DNA of 64,000 nucleotides from Frigoribacterium sp. SL97 (lineage in GTDB: Bacteria; Actinomycetota; Actinomycetes; Actinomycetales; Microbacteriaceae). Each line of letters begins with the position of its first letter. The stretch's first letter is position 1. The DNA lies in assembly GCF_026625765.1 (NCBI RefSeq), contig NZ_CP113062.1:1984001-2048000 (forward strand). The letters run 5' to 3'. The notes below the pieces were generated by a model that was not told where the DNA came from, searched no databases, and saw only the letters and a program-made list of their open reading frames with translations. Shown piece after piece: positions 16,889 through 25,078 of this stretch. The position numbers were made by a program, and so were the translations under genes.

Positions 16889-16927
16889 GAGGGGCCGACC
16901 GACCGTGTGACGGTCGATCGGCCCCTC
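16889..16927 (-). terminator. Terminator-like hairpin between mltG and aroC
   Basis: Arms of 17 bases (16889–16905 and 16911–16927) pair at 16 positions around a 5-base loop. It lies after the mltG stop in the direction of transcription and is followed by a pyrimidine-rich CTCTCTCTG. It probably ends the alaS-ruvX-mltG transcript and separates it from aroC. Confidence 0.7.
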
Positions 16928-16964
16928 GGGACCGGTGGGTCTGCCCAGGGGTCCCGTGGGTCGG

Positions 16965-18307
16965 TCACTGGTACTCGGGGTGCTCCCGCATCCAGGCCTG
17001 CCACTGCTTGACCGCGGCCTGGTGCTCCGCGAACGTGGTCGAGAACGCCGTCTCGCCCGAGTCGAGATCGACCGTGACGAAGTAGAGCCAGGTCCCGTCG
17101 GCCGGCTTGAGGGCGGCGTTCAGGGCGAGATCACCGGGGTTCGAGATCGGCCCGACCGGCAGACCCTCGTGGACGTAGGTGTTGTAGGCGTTGTTCGCGT
17201 CACCGCGCTCTTCGTCGGTCGTCGTGACCCGGTGGGTGTTGCCGGTGCCGTAGGCCACCGTCGCGTCGGACTGGAGGAGCATGCCCTGGTCGAGACGGTT
17301 CTGGAAGACCCGCGCGACCTTCGGGTAGTCGTCGGCCAGACCGGCCTCTTTCTGGACGAGCGACGCGAAGACGATGGTCTTCTGGTATTCGGCGGGCTGT
17401 GCGCCGGCGGACTGCAGGTGCTGGGTCATGGTCGTCACCATGTCCTGCAGGTAGTCGTGGGCGGTCTTGCCCGGGTCGAGTTCGTAGGTCGCCGGGAAGA
17501 GCCATCCCTCGAGGCTCGTGGCCTCGGCGGGCAGCCCGAACGTCGTGTAGTCCGCAGCGGCGGCCTGGACGTCGGCGATGGGGATCGACGTCGCGGTGGC
17601 CAGGAGTTCGTAGACGTCCGCCGCCACGGTCCCCTCGGGGATGACGACCTTGTTGGTGATGCGGTTGGCGCTGTCCTGCAGTGCATCGAGGGCCGACTGG
17701 GCGCTCATCTGCTGCTGCAGGGTATAGGTGCCCGGTTGGAAGGTCATCGACGGGTTGGACAGGAGGAGCGAGTAGGCCGACTCGTAGCTCTGCGTGACGC
17801 CCGCGTCCGCGAGGTTCTGCGCGATGTCGGAGCCGACCTGACCTGAGACGATGGCGAACTCGACGGGCGTGCCGTTCCCGCTGCCGGCGTAGTCGGCCGG
17901 TTCGTCGTCACCCGTGAACTTGGCGATCAGGGGCTGTACCTGCCCCCAGGCGGCGGCGACGCCGGCGGTTCCGCCGGCCAGGACGAGCACGAGGATGGAC
18001 GCGAGGACGATCGGGCCCTTCTTGGAACGCCGTTCGCGCGGTTCGCGCGTCGTGCGTCCGCGGGGGCGGTCCCCCCACCGTCGGAGGAGGGAACGACGGC
18101 GGGTTCGGCCTGTCGCTCGCGCTCACGCTGTTCGCGGCGGGACAGGGCGGGGGCGTCGACGTGGGTGCTGCGGCGGAGGGGTGCACCGTCGGCGTCGCCC
18201 GGTCGACCATCACCCGGATCACCCCGTCGTCGTCCGGAGGTGTCGGCAGGGCGGTCGTTCTGGGGTTGGGACGCGAAGATGTCGTCCCAGTCGGGTTCGT
18301 CGGCCAC
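16965..18307 (-). pseudogene. mltG: Endolytic transglycosylase MltG, reading frame broken by one base
   Basis: MltG cleaves nascent peptidoglycan glycan strands and anchors in the membrane by one helix. The C-terminal part (16965–~18070) is intact: a membrane helix PIVLASILVLVLAGGTAG, then a YceG domain with the catalytic glutamate in ASLVQKEAGLADDY and the VFQNRLDQGM segment. The N-terminal cytoplasmic part is equally convincing but in another frame: it starts at a GTG at 18307, five bases past the ruvX stop, with ADEPDWDDIFASQP. The two join perfectly if one G is added to the G6 tract (C6 at 18071–18076 on plus), giving a 447-residue protein reading DGGGDRPRGRTTREPRERRSKKG across the join. 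The cause may be a sequencing error, a real frameshift, or slippage. A shorter start near 17990 would lose the basic anchor. Confidence 0.75.
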
Positions 18308-18310
18308 GAA

Positions 18311-18820
18311 TCACTGTCTCTCGTCGGTGGCGGGTGCGGCACCGTCGCCGCTCGCCTCTCGGGTCACGTCGACCATCCGCCCGGGCGGTCGACCGCTCGA
18401 GCGCTCGAGGTCGAGCGCGTGCTGGACGATGATAACAGCGGCCACTTGGTCGATGACGGACCGCTGGCTCCTGCCCTTCCGGCCCGAGGCCCGGAGGGCG
18501 CCCTGGGCGCTCACGGTCGACAGGCGCTCGTCGACGAGGCGCACGGGCACGGCCACGGCCTGGGCGACGGCCGCGGCGAAGTCCCGGGCGTCCTGGGTGG
18601 AGGCCGTGTCGCGACCCGATAGGGCGATGGGCAGCCCGACGATCACCTCGAGCGCGTCGAGTCCGACGACGAGGTCCCGGACGGCACCGATGTCGGCCAC
18701 GCCGTCGGCCGAACGCGCCAGCGTCTCGACCGGGGTGGCGAGCAGACCGTCGGGATCGGTGCGGGCGACACCGACCCGGGCCTTGCCCACGTCGATGCCG
18801 ATCCGGACTCCGCGCCGCAC
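18311..18820 (-). CDS. ruvX: Holliday junction resolvase-like protein RuvX (YqgF)
   Basis: RNase H-fold nuclease family implicated in 16S rRNA 5' end maturation and possibly Holliday junction processing. The 169-residue product has GIDVGKARVGVARTDPDG at the N-terminus (first catalytic Asp), the VGLPIALSG strand, VRLVDERLST with the catalytic glutamate region, and a C-terminal aspartate in VIDQVAAVIIV. It lies between alaS and mltG, a position conserved in actinobacteria and Firmicutes. The gap to alaS is 8 bases. Confidence 0.95.
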   Translation of the reverse strand: MRRGVRIGIDVGKARVGVARTDPDGLLATPVETLARSADGVADIGAVRDLVVGLDALEVIVGLPIALSGRDTASTQDARDFAAAVAQAVAVPVRLVDERLSTVSAQGALRASGRKGRSQRSVIDQVAAVIIVQHALDLERSSGRPPGRMVDVTREASGDGAAPATDERQ

Positions 18821-18828
18821 GAGCGTCC

Positions 18829-21501
18829 TCAGGACCCGAGCTCGGCGACGATGCCGGCCAGCGCGGTGGGGATGGCCGAGACGTCGGATCCGCCGCCCTG
18901 GGCGAGGTCGTCCTTGCCGCCGCCCCCGCCACCGAGAGCCGCGGCGGCGCCCTTGGCGAGACGGCCGGCCTTGACGCCGGCCTGGCGCGCGCCGTCCGTG
19001 GTGGCCACGATCACGGCGGGCTTGCCCGCGACGTCGGCTGCCAGGGCGACGACGGAGGCGCTGGACGCGCCCAGGCGTTCGCGGACCGACAGGGCGAGCG
19101 ACCGCAGGTCGTCGGTCGAAGCGAGCGACCCGACCGATTCGGCGACGACCGTGAGGTCGCCGATCCGACTCGCCGTCTCGGCCAGCGCCGGGACGCGGGT
19201 GGCGAGGCGGGCGGACTCGAACTCGGCGATCTTCTTCTCTGCCGTCCGGAGGCTCGTGACCAGGTCGCCGATGCGGTCGGCCAGCTGATCACGGGGAGTC
19301 TTGAGCGACGAGGTCAGTTGGGACACGAGAGCCCGCTCGGCGGCGAAGTCACGGAATGCGTCCATGCCGACGAGGGACTCGACGCGGCGGTTGGTCGACC
19401 CCACCGAGCTCTCGCTGACGAGGTTGATGAGGCCGACCTGCGAGCTGGTCGAGACATGGGTGCCCGCGCAGAGCTCGCGCGACCAGGGACCACCGATGTC
19501 GACCATGCGGACCGTCTCGCCGTACTTCTCACCGAACAGCGCCATGGCGCCCAGCGCGCGGGCGTCGTCGAGGGGCATCTCGCGGGTGACGACCTGCAGG
19601 TCGTCGCGGATGGCGTTGTTCGCGATCTCCTCGATCTCGGAGCGTGTCTGCGGGCTCAGCGCCTGGTTCCAGTTGAAGTCGAGCCGCATGTATCCGGCCT
19701 TGTTATACGACCCCGCCTGGTGCGCCTCCGGGCCGAGCACCTCCCGGAGGGCGGCGTGGATCAGGTGCGTCGCCGAATGCGCCTGCGTCGCGCCGCGGCG
19801 GTAGGCCGGGTCGACCACGCTGGTCGCCGTGTCGCCGACCCCCACCTCGCCGGACGTCACCTGGACGCGGTGGCTGATCAGCCCCTTGACGGGCTTCTGC
19901 ACGTCGAGGACCTCGAGGTCGAAGCCCACGCCGACGATGCGGCCCGAGTCAGCTTCCTGACCGCCGGACTCGGCGTACAGGGAGGTCTCGGCGAGGATCA
20001 CCTCGGCGATGTCACCCGCCACGGCCCGGTCGACGTCGGCCCCGTCGACGATCAGGCCCAGCACGCGCGTCTCGGTGTCGAGCTCGTCGTAGCCGGTGAA
20101 GACCGTCTCGCCCTGGGCCCGGAACGCGCTGTAGACGCTCAGGTCGGCCAGGGCCACCTTCCGGGACTTGGCATCGGCCTTCGCCCGGGCACGCTGCTCG
20201 GACATGAGTCGGTCGAATGCCTCGCGATCGACCGTCAGACCGCTCTCTTCCGCGATCTCGAGCGTCAGGTCGATGGGGAACCCGAAGGTGTCGTGCAGGA
20301 GGAACGCCGTGTCGCCCTGCAGCTGCGGGGTCGTGCCCGCCGAGGCACGCTGCTTCGTGTCGTCGACGGCGATGTCGAGGATGTTCGTCCCGGCGGCCAG
20401 GGTGCGGAGGAAGGTCTCCTCCTCGGCGTAGGCCAGGCGCGAGATGCGCTCGTAGTCGGTCTCGACCTCGGGGTAGGCGGCCTTCATCGCGTCGCGGGAC
20501 TCGGGGAAGAGCGAGGGGAACGTGGGGCCGTCGACGCCGAGCAAGCGCATCGACCGGACCGTGCGGCGCAGGAGGCGGCGGAGGATGTAGCCCCGACCCT
20601 CGTTGGACGGGCGGACCCCGTCGGACATCAACATGAGCGAGCTGCGGACGTGGTCGGCGATGACCCGCATCCGCACGTCGTCGTCGTGGACGGCTCCGTA
20701 GCGCCGTCCCGACAGCTCGGCGGCCTTGTCGAGGACGGGGCGCACCTGGTCGATCTCGTACATGTTGTCGACGCCCTGCTTGAGGAACGCCACGCGCTCG
20801 AGACCCATGCCGGTGTCGATGTTCTTGTTCGGCAGCTCGCGGACGATGTCGAAGTCGACCTTCGAGCGCACGTTCTCGATCTGGTACTGCATGAACACGA
20901 GGTTCCAGATCTCGACGTAACGGTCGTCGTCCGTCGCCGGGCCACCGTCGGCGCCGTAGGCGGGACCACGGTCGAAGAAGATCTCCGAGCACGGACCTGC
21001 GGGCCCCGGCTGGCCGGTGTGCCAGTAGTTGGAGTCCTTGCCGAGTCGCTGGATGCGCTCGTCGGGCAGACCGGCGACCTTCTTCCAGAGGGCGATGGCC
21101 TCGTCGTCCTCCTCGTACACCGTCACCCAGAGGTCGTCGGGCGAGAACGCGAGTCCTCCGTCGGCCTCGCTCGAGGTCAGGAGCTCCCAGGCGTAGCCGA
21201 TCGCCTCTTCCTTGAAGTAGTCGCCGAACGAGAAGTTGCCGTTCATCTGGAAGAACGTGCCGTGCCGCGGCGTCTTGCCGACCTCTTCGATGTCGTTGGT
21301 GCGGATGCACTTCTGGACGCTGGTGGCACGCGGGTACGGCGTCGGGACGAGCCCCGTGAGGTACGGGATGAACGGGACCATGCCCGCGACGGTGAAGAGC
21401 AGGCTGGGATCGTCGCTGACCAGGGACGCGGACGGGACGACGGTGTGGCCCCGATCGCCGAAGTAGTCGAGCCAACGGCGGCGGATTTCGGCGGTCTGCA
21501 T
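18829..21501 (-). CDS. alaS: Alanyl-tRNA synthetase
   Basis: Class II synthetase charging tRNA-Ala. The 890 residues cover the full architecture: N-terminal catalytic core with RATSVQKCIRTNDIEEVG, the tRNA-recognition region, the editing domain with zinc/active-site ligands HSATHLIHAAL and ELCAGTHV, and a C-terminal glycine-rich DHHA1/C-Ala domain ending in GGGGGKDDLAQGGGSD. Start ATG at 21501. One copy of the dispersed 11-mer lies 38 bases upstream, between alaS and the small membrane protein gene. Confidence 0.99.
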   Translation of the reverse strand: MQTAEIRRRWLDYFGDRGHTVVPSASLVSDDPSLLFTVAGMVPFIPYLTGLVPTPYPRATSVQKCIRTNDIEEVGKTPRHGTFFQMNGNFSFGDYFKEEAIGYAWELLTSSEADGGLAFSPDDLWVTVYEEDDEAIALWKKVAGLPDERIQRLGKDSNYWHTGQPGPAGPCSEIFFDRGPAYGADGGPATDDDRYVEIWNLVFMQYQIENVRSKVDFDIVRELPNKNIDTGMGLERVAFLKQGVDNMYEIDQVRPVLDKAAELSGRRYGAVHDDDVRMRVIADHVRSSLMLMSDGVRPSNEGRGYILRRLLRRTVRSMRLLGVDGPTFPSLFPESRDAMKAAYPEVETDYERISRLAYAEEETFLRTLAAGTNILDIAVDDTKQRASAGTTPQLQGDTAFLLHDTFGFPIDLTLEIAEESGLTVDREAFDRLMSEQRARAKADAKSRKVALADLSVYSAFRAQGETVFTGYDELDTETRVLGLIVDGADVDRAVAGDIAEVILAETSLYAESGGQEADSGRIVGVGFDLEVLDVQKPVKGLISHRVQVTSGEVGVGDTATSVVDPAYRRGATQAHSATHLIHAALREVLGPEAHQAGSYNKAGYMRLDFNWNQALSPQTRSEIEEIANNAIRDDLQVVTREMPLDDARALGAMALFGEKYGETVRMVDIGGPWSRELCAGTHVSTSSQVGLINLVSESSVGSTNRRVESLVGMDAFRDFAAERALVSQLTSSLKTPRDQLADRIGDLVTSLRTAEKKIAEFESARLATRVPALAETASRIGDLTVVAESVGSLASTDDLRSLALSVRERLGASSASVVALAADVAGKPAVIVATTDGARQAGVKAGRLAKGAAAALGGGGGGKDDLAQGGGSDVSAIPTALAGIVAELGS

Positions 21502-21538
21502 GGTTCTCCCGAGGGTGGGTTGGTCGTGTGTCAGGACG

Positions 21539-21549
21539 AGGAGGCGCGG
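21539..21549 (+). repeat. Dispersed motif AGGAGGCGCGG, copy 3
   Basis: Exact copy in the 56-base gap between the small membrane protein gene and alaS. Confidence 0.6.
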
Positions 21550-21557
21550 CGGCGCGC

Positions 21558-21749
21558 TCAGGACTCGTCGCGGTCGGAACGCAGTTCGGCTTCGCGGGCC
21601 TTGTAACCGTCTACCACGGCGGCACGGAACGACTTCACGTTGCCGTCGAGGTCGCCGAAGAACTGCTGACCCCGAGATGTCTTGTTGAACTGGTGGGCGA
21701 CGGCGAAGCCGCCGACGACACCGACGGCGAGCAGGAACAGGCTCTTCAC
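21558..21749 (-). CDS. Small conserved membrane-anchored protein
   Basis: A 63-residue protein starting MKSLFLLAVGVVGGFAVAHQFN: one N-terminal membrane helix (residues 3–19), then a basic/polar region with KTSRGQQFF and an amphipathic helix KSFRAAVVDGYKAREAEL. Small proteins of this layout lie between rpsD and alaS in other actinobacteria (DUF948/DUF6167-like families). I cannot assign a family with certainty, and its function is unknown. The start has AGGAGT upstream. It would be cotranscribed with alaS. Confidence 0.75.
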   Translation of the reverse strand: MKSLFLLAVGVVGGFAVAHQFNKTSRGQQFFGDLDGNVKSFRAAVVDGYKAREAELRSDRDES

Positions 21750-21827
21750 GGGGACTCCTCTTGGGGCTGGTGCCGCGACGTGCGAGCGCGACGACTCGAC
21801 AGCTTACCCGGCCCCGGGAACGCGAAA

Positions 21828-21855
21828 GGAGCGGGCCACGACCGTGGCCCGCTCC
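21828..21855 (-). terminator. rho-independent terminator of rpsD
   Basis: Perfect 13-bp stem (GGAGCGGGCCACG and its complement) with a 2-base loop. In the minus direction it is followed by TTTCG. It lies 18 bases past the rpsD stop and isolates rpsD from the small membrane protein gene and alaS. Confidence 0.85.
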
Positions 21856-21872
21856 TGACGGGGTGACGAGTT

Positions 21873-22502
21873 CTAGCGCGCGGCGTAGTACTCGACGACG
21901 AGCTGGACCTCGCAGGTCACCGGGACCTCGACGCGCTTCGGGCGACGCACGAGGCGGGCCTGCAGCTTGTCGATCTCGACCTCGAGGTAACCGGGCACCT
22001 TGGGCAGCAGGTCGACGTGACCGCCGGCCGCGGCGACCTGGAAGGGCTCGGTCTTCTCGCTGCGCTCCTTGACGTGGATCATCTGACCCGGCTTGACGCG
22101 GAACGAGGGGCGGTCGACGAGCTTGCCGTCCACCAGGATGTGGCGGTGGACGACCATCTGACGGGCCTGGGCCGTCGTGCGGGCGAAGCCGGCACGGAGG
22201 ACGAGGGCGTCGAGACGGGTCTCGAGGAGCTCGACCAGGTTCTCACCGGTCAGGCCCGAAGCCTTGCGGGCCTCGTTGAAGACGATCTTGAGCTGGGCCT
22301 CGCGGATGCCGTACTGGGCGCGCAGGCGCTGCTTCTCACGCAGACGGACGGCGTAGTCGCTGTCGGTCTTGCGCTTGGTGCGGCCGTGCTCGCCGGGAGC
22401 GTAGGGGCGCTTCTCGAGGTAACGAGCAGCCTTCGGGGTCAGGGCGATGCCGAGGGCACGCGAGAGACGGGTCTTGCTGCGGGTACGTGACTTGGTGGAC
22501 AC
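21873..22502 (-). CDS. rpsD: 30S ribosomal protein S4
   Basis: Primary rRNA-binding protein that nucleates 16S assembly. The 209-residue product has the N-terminal S4 region with YLEKRPYAPGEHG and KQRLRAQYGIREAQ. The S4 RNA-binding domain follows, with LETRLDALVLRAGFA and HRHILVDGKLVDRPSFRVKPGQ. The N-terminal zinc cysteines seen in some S4 proteins are absent, so this is the zinc-independent form. The GTG start at 22502 has AAGGAAC 5 bases upstream. It is monocistronic, with its own terminator and a long leader. Confidence 0.98.
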   Translation of the reverse strand: MSTKSRTRSKTRLSRALGIALTPKAARYLEKRPYAPGEHGRTKRKTDSDYAVRLREKQRLRAQYGIREAQLKIVFNEARKASGLTGENLVELLETRLDALVLRAGFARTTAQARQMVVHRHILVDGKLVDRPSFRVKPGQMIHVKERSEKTEPFQVAAAGGHVDLLPKVPGYLEVEIDKLQARLVRRPKRVEVPVTCEVQLVVEYYAAR

Positions 22503-22536
22503 TTGTTCCTTTTTCTTGTCGGTGGTTCGTCAGGGA

Positions 22537-22563
22537 CCGCCCCAGCGCGCGAGCGCCGGGCGG
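22537..22563 (-). other. Stem-loop in rpsD leader
   Basis: CCGCCC/GGGCGG outer stem with a GCGC/GCGC inner stem, 35–61 bases before the GTG start. A -10-like TATGCT (22679–22674, minus) further up would give a leader of about 165 bases. S4 represses its own mRNA in several bacteria, so a structured leader could be a regulatory target; the sequence does not prove it. Confidence 0.35.
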
Positions 22564-22722
22564 CGTAACAAGAGGGGTGAGTGCCGCGGTGGCGACCGGC
22601 TACAGGTCGTCGCACCTTGATCGGGTCGTCGTCAGCAGCCGCGCGTCGACGCCCGAGAACAGGCAACCCCCCGAGCATACAGGAGCTCGGGCGCCGATGC
22701 GAGCAGCCGGTCGGTCGTGCCG

Positions 22723-24132
22723 TCAGTGCCCGCGGGTGATCCGGCGCAGCTTCTCGAGACGGGCCGCCACGTCGCGTTCGTTGCCGTTGGCGGTGGGATC
22801 GTAGTACTCGTGGCCGACGAGTTCGTCGGGGAGGTACTGCTGCTCGACCACCCCGAACTCGGAGTCGTGGGCGTAGCGGTAGCCCTTCCCGTGCCCGAGG
22901 CGCCGTGCCCCGGGGTAATGGGCGTCGCGCAGGTGCTTGGGCACGCGGCCCGCCTTGCCGGCCCGGACGTCCGCGATCGCGGCGTCGAGGGCGGAGTAGG
23001 ACCGGTTCGACTTGGGTGCGGTCGCCAGGTAGACGACGGCCTCGGCCATCGGGATGCGTCCCTCGGGCATGCCGATCATCTGCACGGCGGTCGCGGCCGA
23101 GACCGCGACGGTGAGTGCGTTCGGATCGGCCATGCCGATGTCCTCACCCGCCGACACGATGATCCGACGGCAGATGAAGCGGGGGTCCTCACCCGCCTCG
23201 ATCATGCGGGCGAGGTAATGGAGCGACGCGTCGACGTCGGACCCCCGGATGGACTTGATGAAGGCGCTGATGACGTCGTAGTGCTCGTCGCCGTTGCGGT
23301 CGTACCGCAGCAACGCCCGGTCGACCGACTGGGCGACGATCTCGGACGTGATCGTCGGACGGTCGTCGTCGGGATCGTTCTCGTCGTACTCGGCGTCGGG
23401 ATCGAAGTCGGCGTCGGACGCGTCGTCGGCCGAGGCCGCCGGCACCGCGTCGGCCTCGAGCTTCGTGGCCCACGCCGACTGGGCGGACGCCTCGAGGGCC
23501 GTGAGCGCACGTCGGGCGTCACCGGAGGCCAGTCGGACGATGGTGGCCAGGGCTTCGTCGTCGAGGCGCACGGATCCGTCGAGACCGCGGGGGTCGCCGA
23601 CCGCCCGCTGGACCAACTGGGCCAGGTCGTCGTCGCTGAGCTGTTCGAGCGTCAGCAGGAGCGAACGGGACAGCAGGGGCGTGATGACCGAGAAGGACGG
23701 GTTCTCGGTGGTGGCGGCGATGAGGATGACCCAGCCGTTCTCGACGCCGGGCAGCAGGGCGTCCTGCTGCGCCTTGGTGAAGCGATGGATCTCGTCGAGG
23801 AAGAGCACGGTCGTCGTGCCGTAGAGGTCACGGTTCGACAGGGCCTTCTCCATCACCTGTCGGACGTCCTTGACTCCCGCGGTCACGGCTGACAGCTCGA
23901 TGAACTGTCGGCCGGAGCTGCGGGCGATGGCCTGGGCGAGGGTGGTCTTCCCCGTACCCGGCGGACCCCAGAGGATGACGGAGACGGCCCCCTGGTCGGC
24001 ACCCGTGCCGGACGCCAGGGTGACCAGAGGCGAGCCGGGCCGCAAGAGGTGCCGTTGACCGGCGACCTCGTCGAGGGTGGTGGGACGCATGCGGACCGCG
24101 AGAGGGGTCGAGCTCTGCGGGAGCGGGCTCAT
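22723..24132 (-). CDS. rarA: Replication-associated recombination protein A (RarA/MgsA)
   Basis: AAA+ ATPase acting at stalled replication forks. The 469-residue product has Walker A GPPGTGKTTLAQAIA near residue 60, Walker B VLFLDEIHRF, the NPSF sensor segment and a C-terminal tetramerisation region with RVPKHLRDAHYPGA and GYRYAHD. An unusual Asp-rich insert (about 25 residues, DDASDADFDPDAEYDENDPD) interrupts the protein near residue 250. I chose the ATG at 24132. There is no ribosome binding site, but TAGCAT ends 8 bases upstream, so the message may be leaderless. Divergent from the PPIase gene. Confidence 0.94.
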   Translation of the reverse strand: MSPLPQSSTPLAVRMRPTTLDEVAGQRHLLRPGSPLVTLASGTGADQGAVSVILWGPPGTGKTTLAQAIARSSGRQFIELSAVTAGVKDVRQVMEKALSNRDLYGTTTVLFLDEIHRFTKAQQDALLPGVENGWVILIAATTENPSFSVITPLLSRSLLLTLEQLSDDDLAQLVQRAVGDPRGLDGSVRLDDEALATIVRLASGDARRALTALEASAQSAWATKLEADAVPAASADDASDADFDPDAEYDENDPDDDRPTITSEIVAQSVDRALLRYDRNGDEHYDVISAFIKSIRGSDVDASLHYLARMIEAGEDPRFICRRIIVSAGEDIGMADPNALTVAVSAATAVQMIGMPEGRIPMAEAVVYLATAPKSNRSYSALDAAIADVRAGKAGRVPKHLRDAHYPGARRLGHGKGYRYAHDSEFGVVEQQYLPDELVGHEYYDPTANGNERDVAARLEKLRRITRGH

Positions 24133-24197
24133 GGTGACCCATGCTAGACCGGCCCTCCGATACAGTGCAGGCTGGACATCACCGAGCTGGAGGACCC
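24133..24197. promoter_or_regulatory. Divergent promoter region rarA / PPIase
   Basis: This 65-base gap must drive both genes. On minus, TAGCAT lies 8 bases before the rarA ATG, fitting a leaderless transcript. On plus, TACAGT is followed by about 35 bases to the GTG of the PPIase gene, which has GGAGG. No convincing -35 is visible for either. Confidence 0.4.
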
Positions 24198-24989
24198 GTG
24201 GCACCGAGCAAGAACCCGGACCGTGAGAGCCGGGACCGGCTCCGCAGGTACACCGCTCGTCAGCAGGTGCACGCGACGCAGGTCGCCCGACGCCGTCGGG
24301 ACAACGTCCTCGCCGTGACCGCCGTCGTGGTCGTGGTCGGAGTCGCGGCCGTGTCCCAGGTGTTCTGGTCGACCAGCGGTCCCGGTGCCCCCGCGGCGGC
24401 TCCGTCTGACGCGCCCAGCGCCTCCTCGACGCCCGCCGCCGGCGAGAACGTCGGGGACGTGCCCAGCGAGGCGATCGCCGACGGCCGCTCCTGGACGGGC
24501 GGCCTCACGCTCAATGACGGCGTCGAGCTCGGGATCGAACTGGACGGGGCGAAGGCCCCGCAGGCGTCGAGCGTCGTCATCGACCTCATCCAGAAGGGCT
24601 TCTACACGGGGACGACCTGCCACCGCATGAGCGACGCCGCGACGGCGAAGTTCATCCAGTGCGGGTCCGCCAACGGCGACGGGACGGGCGACGCCGGTTT
24701 CACCTTCGGCCCACTCGAGAACGTCCCGTCGGACGGCGTGTACCCGACGGGGACGATCGCCATGGCTCGGAGCACCGACCCGTACTCGCAGTCGACGCAG
24801 TTCTTCATCACCTACGGCGACACCACCCTCGACGGCTCGACGGGTGGTTACACCGTGGTCGGACGCGTCACGAGCGGACTCGACCAGCTCGAGGCGCAGA
24901 TCACGGACGCGGGCCTGACTCCCGGTACGAGCGAGACCGACGGCGCTCCCGTCGTGCCGACGACGATCACGGGCGCGACCATCGAGTAG
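24198..24989 (+). CDS. Membrane-anchored cyclophilin-type peptidyl-prolyl isomerase
   Basis: Probably catalyses proline cis-trans isomerisation of extracytoplasmic proteins. The 263-residue product starts at a GTG with GGAGG 4 bases upstream. It has a basic cytoplasmic N-terminus rich in Arg/Gln (residues 1–36), one membrane helix LAVTAVVVVVGVAAVSQVFW (about residues 37–56) and an Ala/Pro/Ser linker. The cyclophilin domain from ~residue 95 contains YTGTTCHRM, GSANGDGTGDAG, TGTIAMARS and STQFFITYGDT. The usual cyclophilin core FHRxxxxFxxQGGD is altered to CHRM...FIQCGSANGDG, as in other actinobacterial members near relA. It is followed by the DUF349 gene on the same strand. Confidence 0.93.
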   Translation: MAPSKNPDRESRDRLRRYTARQQVHATQVARRRRDNVLAVTAVVVVVGVAAVSQVFWSTSGPGAPAAAPSDAPSASSTPAAGENVGDVPSEAIADGRSWTGGLTLNDGVELGIELDGAKAPQASSVVIDLIQKGFYTGTTCHRMSDAATAKFIQCGSANGDGTGDAGFTFGPLENVPSDGVYPTGTIAMARSTDPYSQSTQFFITYGDTTLDGSTGGYTVVGRVTSGLDQLEAQITDAGLTPGTSETDGAPVVPTTITGATIE

Positions 24990-25078
24990 TCCGCCGCGGT
25001 CCGCTGTGCAATAGGCTGAGCACCCATCGTGGTGGCCTGTCCTGGTCCCGCGACGAGCACGTTCAGCAAGGGATAAAA

